Assembly: GCA_015059485.1 (NCBI GenBank)
Contig: SVAH01000009.1
Coordinates: forward strand, 1-57,727
DNA length: 57,727 nt
Direction of reading: 5' to 3'
Source of the DNA: Bacillota bacterium
Lineage (GTDB): Bacteria; Bacillota_I; Bacilli_A; RF39; UBA660
Shown here: positions 32,441 through 40,035 of the stretch, piece after piece
Layout: each line of letters starts with the position of its first letter
Position numbering within the stretch: the stretch's first letter is position 1
Made by a program: the position numbers and the translations under genes
The notes under the pieces: generated by a model
Told to the model about the DNA's origin: nothing
Databases searched by the model: none
Seen by the model: only the letters and a program-made list of their open reading frames with translations

Positions 32441-32728
32441 ATGAAGAATATGTTACTTAACATCCAATTATTTGCCCATGTTAAAGCTCAAGGTTCAACA
32501 AAGAATGGTAGAGATTCAGCTGGTCGTAGATTAGGAGCAAAAGCTGCTGATGGACAAACTGTAACAGCTGGTTCAATTATTTACCGTCAAAGAGGAACAA
32601 AGATTTATCCTGGTACAAATGTTGGAATGGGAAAAGATCATACATTATTTGCCAAAATCGAAGGAGTAGTTAAATTCGAAAGATTAGGCAGAGATAAGAA
32701 GAAAGTTAGCGTTTACGAAGTTAAGTAG
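32441..32728 (+). CDS. rpmA: Ribosomal protein L27 precursor with Prp-cleaved N-terminus
   Basis: A 95-residue 50S protein located near the peptidyl-transferase centre. The N-terminus [18 protein letters not shown] carries the extension typical of Firmicutes; Prp is expected to cut between Phe11 and Ala12, leaving [15 protein letters not shown] as the mature start. The chosen ATG has GAGAGG eight bases upstream; an ATG nine bases earlier sits right on that site. Family motifs [15 protein letters not shown] and [15 protein letters not shown] are intact. Confidence 0.96.
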   Translation: MKNMLLNIQLFAHVKAQGSTKNGRDSAGRRLGAKAADGQTVTAGSIIYRQRGTKIYPGTNVGMGKDHTLFAKIEGVVKFERLGRDKKKVSVYEVK

Positions 32729-32744
32729 TAAATGCTTTTTTAAT

Positions 32745-32773
32745 TTGACTAAAAATACATGATGATGTATAAT
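32745..32773 (+). promoter_or_regulatory. Strong promoter of the tandem-repeat protein gene
   Basis: TTGACT at 32745-32750, exactly 17 bases, consensus TATAAT at 32768-32773, 28 bases before the start codon. One of the best SigA-type promoters in the window. Confidence 0.8.
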
Positions 32774-32800
32774 AACACACAAATTAAGGGGGAATTATGT

Positions 32801-34150
32801 ATGCTAGCAAAGGAAAAAAAACAAATTGAGAGTTATTTAAAAAGAGTTAATAGAGAAGATTTAATATGTAATCGTTTATTTGAGAGAGATTATGATGAAG
32901 TAATAAAAATATTAGAAATGGATGAGTGGAAGAATCCAAAATTTAAAAAATTATTAACATCTAATATTTGGAGAGGAAATTATATAGATATTAACGATAT
33001 ATTAAAATTGAATTATTGGAATGATAAAAAGTTTGAATGCTTACTAACACCTAGTATATGGTCTAGTAATTGTGAAAATGTGAAAAAAATATTACAGCTA
33101 AAAGAATGGAATCAAAAAGAATTTGAAGAGTTATTAACTCCAACAATATGGTTAAAAGATTATAAAGAAGTAAAACAAATATTAAGGATAAAAAAATATG
33201 GTGATAAAAAGTTTCAAAAAATAATTACAGCTAATGTTTGGAGTAGTAATTATAAAAAAATTATTCAAATCTTACAAATGACAGAATGGAACGATGAAAG
33301 ATTTGAAAAGCTATTGACTCCTACAATATGGAAAAGTGATTATGAAGAAATAAGAAGTATTTTAAATATGAAAGAGTGGAATGATCCAAAATATAAAAAT
33401 TTACTTAGTCCAGTTATATGGGGAACTAGTTATGAAAATATAAAGAAAGTATTACAAATGAATGAATGGCATATTGAAGAGTTTAAGTGCCTTTTAACAC
33501 CAGCAATTTGGAATTCTAGTTATGAAGAAATAACTGAAATACTAAAGATGCATGAATGGCATGATGAAAGATTTCAAAAGCTATTAACTCCAACTATTTG
33601 GAATAGTAATAGAAAAAACATAAGAAAAATATTAAGTTTAAAAGAATGGGATGATAAAAAATTCGAAAAAATTTTGTCTCCTAATATATGGATTAATAAT
33701 TATGAAAATATAGAGAAAATATTAAAGATGGAAGAATGGAACGATGATAAATTTCAAGGACTATTAACTCCAACTATTTGGCATAGTAATTACGAAGAAG
33801 TAAAAAATAAATTAGAAATGGAAATATGGAGTGATGATAAATATAAACATTTATTAACTGCAACAATTTTTTCAATAAAAAGAGAACAAATACTTAAAAA
33901 TATAGAAATATTATCAAACTATGGCTTAGAAGAATATGTAAGTCAAAGTTCCTTAAGAGTAAAAAGTAACACTTTAGAAGTATTAATAGAGTATTTGAGT
34001 GAAAATAATATTTCTTTAGTGGTTAATAATAGATTGAATCCAATATTATGTTGTTGTTCAAATAAAAGATTAAAAGAAACTTATCATATAAATATTCAAG
34101 AAATTTTAGAAAGTAGAGAACAAAATGATAGACTATCAAGACATATATAA
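32801..34150 (+). CDS. Helical tandem-repeat protein (eleven 30-residue IW/EW repeats)
   Basis: A 449-residue cytoplasmic protein. From about residue 48 to 365 it consists of eleven consecutive 30-residue units of the form F..LLTP.IW.S.YEEI..IL.M.EWND..; each would fold as two short helices, giving a solenoid. The constant residues (Leu-Leu, Ile-Trp, Ile-Leu, Glu-Trp) are hydrophobic core positions and the others vary between units. The tail (about 366-449) is different: it includes QSSLRVKSNTLEVLIEYLSENN and NPILCCCSNKRLKE. The design recalls mTERF-like or other solenoid binding proteins, so binding of nucleic acid or protein is possible; no catalytic motif is seen. Start ATG at 32801 fits AAGGGGGA; a strong promoter is directly upstream. 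The 3' end overlaps the next gene by 26 bases. Confidence 0.8.
   Translation: MLAKEKKQIESYLKRVNREDLICNRLFERDYDEVIKILEMDEWKNPKFKKLLTSNIWRGNYIDINDILKLNYWNDKKFECLLTPSIWSSNCENVKKILQLKEWNQKEFEELLTPTIWLKDYKEVKQILRIKKYGDKKFQKIITANVWSSNYKKIIQILQMTEWNDERFEKLLTPTIWKSDYEEIRSILNMKEWNDPKYKNLLSPVIWGTSYENIKKVLQMNEWHIEEFKCLLTPAIWNSSYEEITEILKMHEWHDERFQKLLTPTIWNSNRKNIRKILSLKEWDDKKFEKILSPNIWINNYENIEKILKMEEWNDDKFQGLLTPTIWHSNYEEVKNKLEMEIWSDDKYKHLLTATIFSIKREQILKNIEILSNYGLEEYVSQSSLRVKSNTLEVLIEYLSENNISLVVNNRLNPILCCCSNKRLKETYHINIQEILESREQNDRLSRHI
32942..33931 (+). repeat. Eleven in-frame 90-bp tandem repeats
   Basis: Units begin at about 32942, 33032, 33122 and every 90 bases after that, each encoding a Phe/Tyr-led 30-residue repeat; the eleventh (from 33842) is degenerate. 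They are similar in protein but quite diverged in DNA, so this is an old array rather than a recent slippage product. Confidence 0.8.
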
Positions 34151-34388
34151 TAAGTTTGAAAATAATGTATTAAAAAGAATAGATGTTGAAAATGTAAAGA
34201 AAATATTAATGTTCTTATCTGAAAATGGCGTAAATTGCATAGAAGATATTGTAAATAATTATATTGATATATTAATAATTGATTATGAAAATTTTATAAA
34301 TAAATATAATGAGTTAGATATTAAATATAATAATAAATTAAATAATATGATAAACGAAAATATGGAAATATTAGAACTATTTTTATAA
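34125..34388 (+). CDS. Small helical protein of unknown function, coupled to the repeat protein
   Basis: An 87-residue acidic, Asn-rich helical protein starting inside the end of the tandem-repeat gene (26-base overlap in a different frame), a sign of coupled translation. No membrane segment or catalytic motif. The first 50 residues (FENNVLKRIDVENVKKILMFLSENGVNCIEDIVNNYIDILIID) look like a continuation of helical repeats, so it may once have been, or may act as, the C-terminal part of the repeat protein. Function unknown. Confidence 0.65.
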   Translation: MIDYQDIYNKFENNVLKRIDVENVKKILMFLSENGVNCIEDIVNNYIDILIIDYENFINKYNELDIKYNNKLNNMINENMEILELFL

Positions 34389-34438
34389 TTGAATAAACTA
34401 AATACCTATGTTAATATATATAACGGAGGGTTAAATAT

Positions 34439-34906
34439 ATGATAAATGAAGCAAAATTAAAAAATACTTATGATGTTTCTTTAATACAAGCAAAAAATGG
34501 TATTAAATTAAGATTTAAAGTTTATTTAAAACAAGATATAACAGAATATGATGATTTATTAAAGTATTTATGGAAAGACTTAGAAGCTTTAGAATCTTTT
34601 GAAGATTTAGGGAAAATAATTAAAATTATAAGAGAAAATTTAAAATATTATGATGAATCTTTTTTAGAAGTAGAAATTACTGGGTTAAATATTAGAAAAT
34701 ATGTTGAATATATAGATAAAGAATTATATGTATTAGAATATTTTAAAAAGACTGAAGATGAAATAGATGAATGTTATATTTACGACATTTTAAATAGAAA
34801 TAATGATAATATTAGACCACAAGGTTTTGATGAAGAATTAATTAGTTTAAAAAATGTTGGTATAGAATCAGAAGAAAAAGAAATGAAATTAGAAAGAGTA
34901 ATATAA
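34439..34906 (+). CDS. Unknown 155-residue acidic protein
   Basis: A soluble acidic protein with mixed helix/strand character: an N-terminal KNTYDVSLIQAKNGIKLRFKVYLKQDI strand pair, then helices. It has a strong ribosome site (ACGGAGGG) and lies 50 bases after the previous small gene, probably in the same unit, which ends at a strong bidirectional terminator shared with lexA. I do not recognise it. Its association with the repeat protein suggests a shared job. Confidence 0.65.
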   Translation: MINEAKLKNTYDVSLIQAKNGIKLRFKVYLKQDITEYDDLLKYLWKDLEALESFEDLGKIIKIIRENLKYYDESFLEVEITGLNIRKYVEYIDKELYVLEYFKKTEDEIDECYIYDILNRNNDNIRPQGFDEELISLKNVGIESEEKEMKLERVI

Positions 34907-34940
34907 AAAAAGAAGTTTCAATTTTGAAACTTCTTTTAAA
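34906..34940. terminator. Bidirectional terminator between the unknown gene and lexA
   Basis: AAAAGAAGTTTCA pairs perfectly with TGAAACTTCTTTT around ATTT (13 bp), A-rich on the left and T-rich on the right. Confidence 0.9.
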
Positions 34941-35553
34941 ATTTTCTATATAAACCAATAGCTATACCAAGTATTGTAACGTTTGGAAAAATAAATGGTT
35001 CCATATTATCGTTTTCAGGTTGTAATCTAATATGATCTTTTTCTTTATAAAAAGTTTTAAGTGTTACTTCATTTTCTTCAGTCATCGCAGCTACTATTTG
35101 ACCATTACGTGCAACGTTTTGTTTTTGAATAATAACTATATCCCCGTCAAGTATACCAGCATTTATCATACTTTCACCACTAACTTTTAATGTAAATATA
35201 GTTTCTTTAGCAGGAATTAAATTAGCTGGTAGTGAAATATATTCACCAGGATTTTCAATGGCTTCAATTGGATTACCAGCAGTTATTTTACCAAGTAGAG
35301 GTACTTTAATTACTTCTTCATCTTTTTCTAAATATTCATTATCTACTAAAAGTTCAATAGTTCTAAATTTATTATTTTCATTTTTTAAATATCCAGCTTT
35401 TTCAAGATTTTTAATATGTGCATGAGCAGTTGCTGGGCTAGAAAGACCAACACCTTTACATATTTCACGAATAGCTGGAGGATAACCATGAGTTGCCATG
35501 TATTTTTTTACAAATACCAAGACATCTTCTTGTCTTTTTGTTAGTTCTTGCAT
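34936..35553 (-). CDS. lexA: SOS repressor LexA
   Basis: LexA represses DNA-damage genes and cleaves itself when RecA filaments form. Length 205 residues, as in B. subtilis. The N-terminal winged helix covers residues 1-65 (LTKRQEDVLVFVKKYMATHGYPPAIREI...GLSSPATAHAHI). Cleavage would occur at Ala92-Gly93 (ITAGNP); the catalytic dyad is Ser128 (SGESM) and Lys166 (TLKTF). AGGTGG lies seven bases upstream of the ATG. Two LexA-type boxes lie in the 123 bases between it and the divergent 47-aa gene, so both are probably LexA-controlled. The lexA/yneA divergent pair of Bacillus has the same layout. Confidence 0.96.
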   Translation of the reverse strand: MQELTKRQEDVLVFVKKYMATHGYPPAIREICKGVGLSSPATAHAHIKNLEKAGYLKNENNKFRTIELLVDNEYLEKDEEVIKVPLLGKITAGNPIEAIENPGEYISLPANLIPAKETIFTLKVSGESMINAGILDGDIVIIQKQNVARNGQIVAAMTEENEVTLKTFYKEKDHIRLQPENDNMEPFIFPNVTILGIAIGLYRKF

Positions 35554-35601
35554 TAATTAACCACCTTTCATTTACATATTAACATCAAAAATGTAAAATG
35601 T

Positions 35602-35614
35602 CAAACATTTGTTC
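35602..35614. promoter_or_regulatory. LexA box 1 (lexA side)
   Basis: CAAACATTTGTTC, one change from the Firmicutes SOS pattern CGAACRNRYGTTY in the left half. It lies 49 bases from the lexA start and probably provides autoregulation. Confidence 0.6.
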
Positions 35615-35624
35615 AAATTTTATA

Positions 35625-35653
35625 TTGACACGAACAATTGTATTTGATAAACT
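35625..35653 (+). promoter_or_regulatory. SOS promoter of the 47-aa protein, with LexA box in the spacer
   Basis: TTGACA at 35625-35630, 17 bases, TAAACT at 35648-35653. The spacer begins with CGAACAATTGTAT (35631-35643), so a bound LexA would sit between the -35 and -10 elements. The same box form, CGAACATTTGTAT, lies in the Y-family polymerase promoter at 46453. Confidence 0.8.
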
Positions 35654-35676
35654 GATATCAGAAAGAGGTGGTAATA

Positions 35677-35820
35677 ATGCAAAAAGCAGTAAAAAAATAT
35701 GGAGTAGTAGTTTTACTATATTTAGTAGTAATAAGTGGAGTTTTACTTCTAAGTAGTAGACTTCGTTATTTAAATAATAAACAGAGTGTGATGAACTCGG
35801 CCACAATTAATTCTAGATAA
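35677..35820 (+). CDS. 47-aa single-span membrane protein under SOS control (candidate division inhibitor)
   Basis: A short gene with AGAGGTGG upstream and its own terminator downstream. The product has a basic start (MQKAVKKYG), one membrane segment at about residues 9-26 (VVVLLYLVVISGVLLLSS), and a polar tail of 20 residues. It is divergent from lexA and its promoter holds a LexA box, exactly the position of yneA in B. subtilis, whose product halts division during SOS. It lacks YneA's LysM domain, resembling the small SOS inhibitors of other phyla (such as SidA) in size. The gene call is firm from promoter, ribosome site and terminator; the division-inhibitor role is inference. Confidence 0.75.
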   Translation: MQKAVKKYGVVVLLYLVVISGVLLLSSRLRYLNNKQSVMNSATINSR

Positions 35821-35829
35821 ATAATGAAG

Positions 35830-35852
35830 TCACATAATATGTGATTTTTTTA
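35830..35852 (+). terminator. Terminator of the 47-aa SOS gene
   Basis: TCACAT pairs with ATGTGA around a 4-base loop, followed by seven T. Confidence 0.8.
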
Positions 35853-35874
35853 TGCCTAAAATACGAAAAATAAC

Positions 35875-35903
35875 TTGTAAAAATGAATATAATTTGTTAA
35901 AAT
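35875..35903 (+). promoter_or_regulatory. Promoter of rpsB-tsf
   Basis: TTGTAA at 35875-35880, 17 bases, TAAAAT at 35898-35903, about 120 bases before the rpsB start. Confidence 0.6.
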
Positions 35904-35907
35904 ACTA

Positions 35908-36007
35908 GTGGCTTATTGAAAAGCAAATAGACATGTTTTATGGAGATTATTACTCGAGTGCCGAAGAGGTGAGTATTAATTGTTGATATAAGACAGATGT
36001 TAGAACG
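35908..36007 (+). promoter_or_regulatory. Structured leader of rpsB (candidate ribosomal-protein leader)
   Basis: Between promoter and ribosome site lies about 100 bases with two nested pairings: ACATGTTTTAT with ATAAGACAGATGT closes the element, and inside it TACTC pairs with GAGTA around GAGTGCCGAAGAGGT. It is richer in G and C than ordinary spacers. A control element for S2 is the simplest reading. No T-box or riboswitch core that I know matches. Confidence 0.45.
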
Positions 36008-36022
36008 AAGGAGGGATTTTTG

Positions 36023-36967
36023 ATGGCCGTAGTTTCTATGAGTTATTTATTAGAAGCTGGAGTTCATTTTGGACATCAAACAAAAAGATGGAATCCAAAA
36101 ATGAAAGAGTATATTTTTACAGCAAGAGATGATATTCATATTATTAATCTTGATAAAACTGTAGAAAAAATTGAAGAAGCTTATAAAGCAATTAAAGAAA
36201 TAGCTGATAATGGAGGTACTTTCTTATTTGTAGGTACTAAAAAACAAGCTAGCGAAGCTGCTTTAGAAGAAGCAACACGTAGTAATTCTTATTATGTTAC
36301 TGAAAGATGGTTAGGTGGAACATTAACTAACTTTAGAACAATAAGAAGTAGAGTTAAAAGATTAGAAGAAATCGAAAAAATGGAATCAGATGGTACATTT
36401 GATTTATTACCAAAAAAAGAAGTAATTGGACTTAAGAAAGAATACGAAAAACTTAATAAAGTTTTATGTGGAATCAGAGAAATGCATAGACCACCACATG
36501 CTTTAATAATCGTTGACCCTAAAAAAGAATTCAATGCAATTAGAGAAGCACGTAGATTAGGTATTCCAGTATTCGGAATTGTTGATACAAACTGTAATCC
36601 AGATGACGTTGATTATGTTATTCCTGCAAATGATGATGCAGTTAGATCTGTTAAAGTTGTTCTTGGAGTATTAAACAACGCTATTTGTGAAGCTCGTGGT
36701 TTAGAATTAGTAGACTATGTTACTGAAGATGATAAAAAAGCAAAAAAAGAAACTAAAACTGAAGTAAAAGAAGAAAAAACTGAAAAAGTTGAAAAGAAAG
36801 AAGAAGTAAAGGAAGTTAAAGAAGATAAAAAAGCTGAAGCTAAAGAAGAAAAAGAAGATTTATCTAAAAAGACTTTAACTGAATTAAAAGCAATGGCTAA
36901 AGAAGCTGGTGTTAAAGGATACTCTTCAATGAAAAAAGATGAATTAGTTTCTGCTTTAAATAAATAA
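36023..36967 (+). CDS. rpsB: Ribosomal protein S2 with C-terminal SAP-like extension
   Basis: A 30S protein. Residues 1-235 match S2 ([60 protein letters not shown]). It continues with a Lys/Glu-rich linker of about 40 residues and ends with [35 protein letters not shown], a helix-extended-helix like SAP or Rho N-terminal modules that bind nucleic acid. The total of 314 residues is about 65-70 longer than standard. ATG at 36023 follows AAGGAGGGA; a TTG directly before it is less likely. Operon with tsf. Confidence 0.95.
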   Translation: MAVVSMSYLLEAGVHFGHQTKRWNPKMKEYIFTARDDIHIINLDKTVEKIEEAYKAIKEIADNGGTFLFVGTKKQASEAALEEATRSNSYYVTERWLGGTLTNFRTIRSRVKRLEEIEKMESDGTFDLLPKKEVIGLKKEYEKLNKVLCGIREMHRPPHALIIVDPKKEFNAIREARRLGIPVFGIVDTNCNPDDVDYVIPANDDAVRSVKVVLGVLNNAICEARGLELVDYVTEDDKKAKKETKTEVKEEKTEKVEKKEEVKEVKEDKKAEAKEEKEDLSKKTLTELKAMAKEAGVKGYSSMKKDELVSALNK

Positions 36968-36983
36968 TAGAAAGAGGGATAAT

Positions 36984-37862
36984 ATGGAAGTTACTGCAAG
37001 TATGGTAAAAGAATTACGCGAAACAACTGGTGCAGGAATGATGGATTGTAAAAAAGCATTAGCTGAATGCGATGGATCTATGGAAGCTGCTATCGATTGG
37101 TTACGTGAAAAAGGAATTGCAAAATCTGCAAAAAAAGAATCAAGAATTGCTGCTGAAGGATTAGCAAATATTTTCGTTGATGGGAATAAAGCTATTATTT
37201 TAGAAGTAAATTCTGAAACTGATTTCGTTTCTAAAAATGATGAATTTAAAGAAATGATTGAAAATATTGGTAAGACTTTACTTGCTTCAAATGCCAAAAC
37301 TTTAGAAGAAGCAATGGAAGTGAAATTTGAAGATGGAACTATTAATGATTTAATAGTTGCTAAAACTGCTAAAATTGGAGAAAAACTATCTCTAAGAAGA
37401 TTTGAAGTTTTAGAAAAAAATGATGATGAAGTATTTGGATCATACTTACATATGGGTGGAAAAATAGCTGCATTATCTCTTATTAAAGGAGCAAGCGAAG
37501 AAGTTGCTAAAGATGTAGCAATGCAATCAGCTGCTATGAAAGCTTTATACTTAGATATTGATTCAGTTCCTGCTGAAGAAGTTGAAAAAGAAAGAAAAGT
37601 ATTAAAAGAACAAGCTATGGAAGAAGGAAAACCTGCTGATATAGCCGAAAAAATGGTTGAAGGAAGATTAAATAAATTCTTTAAAGAAATTTGTTTAGTT
37701 GAACAATCATTCATTAAAGATGGAGATGTAAGTGTTAAAACTTATGTTAAAAATAATGGAGGAGAAATCTTAAACTGTGTTCGTTATGAAGTTGGTGAAG
37801 GTATGGAAAAAAGAAATGATAACTTTGCTGAAGAAGTAATGAATCAAGTAAAAGGTGAATAA
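36984..37862 (+). CDS. tsf: Elongation factor Ts
   Basis: EF-Ts exchanges GDP for GTP on EF-Tu. 292 residues. The N-terminal UBA-like [20 protein letters not shown] and the core motif HMGGKIAAL are diagnostic. It is 16 bases after rpsB with AAAGAGGG upstream, and a long perfect hairpin follows it. In B. subtilis pyrH and frr follow in the same operon; here transcription ends and pyrH is not found. Confidence 0.97.
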   Translation: MEVTASMVKELRETTGAGMMDCKKALAECDGSMEAAIDWLREKGIAKSAKKESRIAAEGLANIFVDGNKAIILEVNSETDFVSKNDEFKEMIENIGKTLLASNAKTLEEAMEVKFEDGTINDLIVAKTAKIGEKLSLRRFEVLEKNDDEVFGSYLHMGGKIAALSLIKGASEEVAKDVAMQSAAMKALYLDIDSVPAEEVEKERKVLKEQAMEEGKPADIAEKMVEGRLNKFFKEICLVEQSFIKDGDVSVKTYVKNNGGEILNCVRYEVGEGMEKRNDNFAEEVMNQVKGE

Positions 37863-37873
37863 TTCATAAATGT

Positions 37874-37908
37874 AAACTTGACATTTTTATGTCAAGTTTA
37901 TTTATTTG
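37874..37908 (+). terminator. Terminator of rpsB-tsf
   Basis: AAACTTGACAT pairs perfectly with ATGTCAAGTTT around TTTT, followed by a T-rich tail. Confidence 0.85.
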
Positions 37909-38009
37909 TTTATACGTATTAAGTGGTTGTAGTGAATCAATATTTGTAGATATTGAAGGTAATTTCTTTAGATTAGATGAAAATCAAAAAGCTATAGAAT
38001 TATAATGTG

Positions 38010-38037
38010 AATACTTATCATTTGATAAGTATTTTTT
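38010..38037 (+). terminator. Second terminator before the thioredoxin-like gene
   Basis: AATACTTATCA and TGATAAGTATT form an 11-bp near-continuous stem, followed by TTTT. Two terminators within 170 bases leave the stretch 37909-38009 as a short region of no clear function; it holds a 38-codon frame discussed under rejected items. Confidence 0.75.
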
Positions 38038-38089
38038 AATGCTTAATTTGTCGAGATATGTTATAATATTTTTACAAGGATGTGAAGAT

Positions 38090-38686
38090 GTGAAAAAGAG
38101 AACAATTATAGATATAATAATTATGATTTTACTTTTAGTACTTTTAATATTCTTAGGAACTAGAGATTATGATAAAAATAATGAAGGTAAAGATAGCAAG
38201 AGATTTGATAAAGATTACAGTATGGTATCATCAGATAATGTATTTAAATATGTGGCTGAAGAAGAAGTGCTTGATATTTTAAATAAAGGTAATGGAATAA
38301 TATTTATGGGATTTAAAGAAAGCCAGTGGAGTAATTATTATGCTAAATTACTAAATGAAGCTGCATTAAGTACAAATATTAGTGAAATATACTATTATGA
38401 TTTTTTGATGGATCGTGAGAAAAAATCTATAATTTATAATAAAATTGTTGATATGTTAAAAAATTATTTGACAAAAGATGATATGGGAGTAGTGAATGTT
38501 AAAAGCCCTTGTTTAATTATTATGAAAGATGGAAATGTAATAAGCTTTGATGATGAAACTTCAATAACTAAAGCAAGCGTTACTCCACAAGATTATTGGA
38601 CACCAGATAAAATGACTGAAAAGAAACAATTATTTGAAAATATGTTTATTTCATATCAAGGAGGTCAAAATGGAGGAGAAGAATAA
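38090..38686 (+). CDS. Membrane-anchored thioredoxin-fold-like protein lacking the CxxC motif
   Basis: A 198-residue protein starting at GTG (AAGGA upstream). Residues 5-22 form a membrane segment, followed by a charged linker. The outer domain has strand-helix order like thioredoxin: GNGIIFMGFKESQWSNYYAKLLNEAAL, and later SPCLIIMKDGNVISF with a residue before Cys in the cis-Pro region. Where CxxC would be it has SQWS, so it cannot do normal disulfide chemistry. Perhaps a binding or scaffold protein at the cell surface. It overlaps the next membrane protein gene by 17 bases, so the two are likely to act together. Confidence 0.65.
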   Translation: MKKRTIIDIIIMILLLVLLIFLGTRDYDKNNEGKDSKRFDKDYSMVSSDNVFKYVAEEEVLDILNKGNGIIFMGFKESQWSNYYAKLLNEAALSTNISEIYYYDFLMDREKKSIIYNKIVDMLKNYLTKDDMGVVNVKSPCLIIMKDGNVISFDDETSITKASVTPQDYWTPDKMTEKKQLFENMFISYQGGQNGGEE

Positions 38687-39437
38687 AGCAATATTTGGTT
38701 GTATAGTATTTCTTATATTAATACTTACAATTGGTATTGGGGGGTATTATTATACTTTTAAGAGTGATAAACATAAGACTAGTGATGAACATGAGATGGA
38801 AGTAATATCAGAAAATAAAAAAAATCAAGATAAAGATTTTGTGTATTTTGATAATGAGAGAGTAATATCTAAAACTTTAGGTATAACTTATAAAGATGCA
38901 GTAATAAATTTAAACAATACACAAGCAGAGGCAATTACTAATGAAATAAAAGAAGAAAATGGTAAATTATATAATGATGTGAAAAAAATTAGTGAAACAG
39001 AGAACGATACTGGAAATGAAATCTTATATAATACTGATGATATTTATAGTGCAACTATTAGAGAATATCAATATTATAACTATGAGAATTATATGTCTTT
39101 AGTAATTAGTGATTCAATGTATGATTGCTTTAATGGAATATATGATTATACAAATGTTAAATCATATATGTTTGATACTAAAAATAATGAAAGAGTATCA
39201 AATGTAGATATATTAAATAAAAAAGATAAAACTTTAACAGAGGTAAAAGAAAAAATAAGAAAAAAATTAGAAAAAGATAAAATAAATGATGAAAATATAA
39301 TGGTTGATGAAACAATAGATAATTTAAATAATGCAGATTCATATGGCTTATATATTGATGATGATGGTAATTTATTTATAAAATATGTTGTTAAATCAGA
39401 TAATTTAAATTATAATGATAGTATATTGATTGATTAG
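38670..39437 (+). CDS. Membrane-anchored DUF3298/PdaC-like domain protein
   Basis: A 255-residue protein with one membrane segment (residues 6-27). AAGGAGG lies five bases before the chosen ATG, inside the end of the upstream gene. The outer region (YSATIREYQYYNYENYMSLVISDSMYDCFNG...YMFDTKNNERVSNVDILNK...EVKEKIRKKLE...YGLYIDDDGNLFIKYVV) follows the order of DUF4163/DUF3298 modules seen in RsiV and PdaC, which bind lysozyme or wall material. That match is by eye and moderate. frr follows after 15 bases, so the unit probably continues into it. Confidence 0.6.
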   Translation: MEEKNKAIFGCIVFLILILTIGIGGYYYTFKSDKHKTSDEHEMEVISENKKNQDKDFVYFDNERVISKTLGITYKDAVINLNNTQAEAITNEIKEENGKLYNDVKKISETENDTGNEILYNTDDIYSATIREYQYYNYENYMSLVISDSMYDCFNGIYDYTNVKSYMFDTKNNERVSNVDILNKKDKTLTEVKEKIRKKLEKDKINDENIMVDETIDNLNNADSYGLYIDDDGNLFIKYVVKSDNLNYNDSILID

Positions 39438-39452
39438 AAAAGAGGAATTAAT

Positions 39453-39980
39453 ATGGATATTGAAATTAAAATGGATAAAGCAATTGAAGCTATGGAAAAT
39501 AAATTTTTAAATATTAGAGCAGGACGTGCTAATCCAGCGATGTTAAATGGTATTAGTGCTGAATATTATGGAACATTAACTCCGATTCAAAGTCTTGCAA
39601 ATATTACTGTTCCTGAGGCTAGACAATTAATGGTAAAACCATTTGATAAAGGTGCACTTAAAGATATTGAAAGAGCTATTAATGAAGCTAATTTAGGAAT
39701 TACTCCAATTAATAATGGCGAAGTAATAATACTAACTATTCCAGAACTTACAGAAGATAGAAGAAAAGAATATGTTAAAATGGCTAAAGAAATAGCTGAA
39801 GAAGCTAAGATTGCACTTAGAAATATTAGACAAGATGCAAATAATACAATTAAAGCAGAAGAACATACAGAAGATGAAGAAAAGATGCTTTTGGAAGATG
39901 TTCAAGAAACTATTGTTAAATATAATAAAATAGTAGATGAAAAATTAAAAGAAAAAGAAGCTGAACTAATGAGTGTTTAG
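39453..39980 (+). CDS. frr: Ribosome recycling factor
   Basis: With EF-G it splits post-termination ribosomes. 175 residues; family sequence LNIRAGRANPAMLNGISAEYYGTLTPI and the terminal VDEKLKEKEAELMSV are clear. GAGGAA precedes the ATG. It keeps company with tsf (2 kb upstream) as in Bacillus, but pyrH is missing from between them and uppS is displaced 13 kb downstream. Confidence 0.97.
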   Translation: MDIEIKMDKAIEAMENKFLNIRAGRANPAMLNGISAEYYGTLTPIQSLANITVPEARQLMVKPFDKGALKDIERAINEANLGITPINNGEVIILTIPELTEDRRKEYVKMAKEIAEEAKIALRNIRQDANNTIKAEEHTEDEEKMLLEDVQETIVKYNKIVDEKLKEKEAELMSV

Positions 39981-40035
39981 TTCTTTTTTATTTAAAAAAA
40001 ATCTGATATAATTTATTATGAAAGAAGGAAATAAT

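Noticed and set aside
32942..33931. Regular 90-bp direct repeats, considered as a possible CRISPR-like or satellite array
   Set aside because: The period is in frame and the repeats are coding and conserved at protein level; there are no identical repeats with unique spacers.
36956..37714. 252-codon frame antisense to tsf
   Set aside because: Long but wholly antisense to EF-Ts; a by-product of its codon use (many Ser, Phe and Ile), with no start signals.
37889..38005. 38-codon frame with a lipobox-like LSGC after tsf
   Set aside because: Its ATG lies in the right arm of the tsf terminator, there is no ribosome site, and it is followed at once by a second terminator. It could be a decayed lipoprotein gene, but there is not enough to call one.
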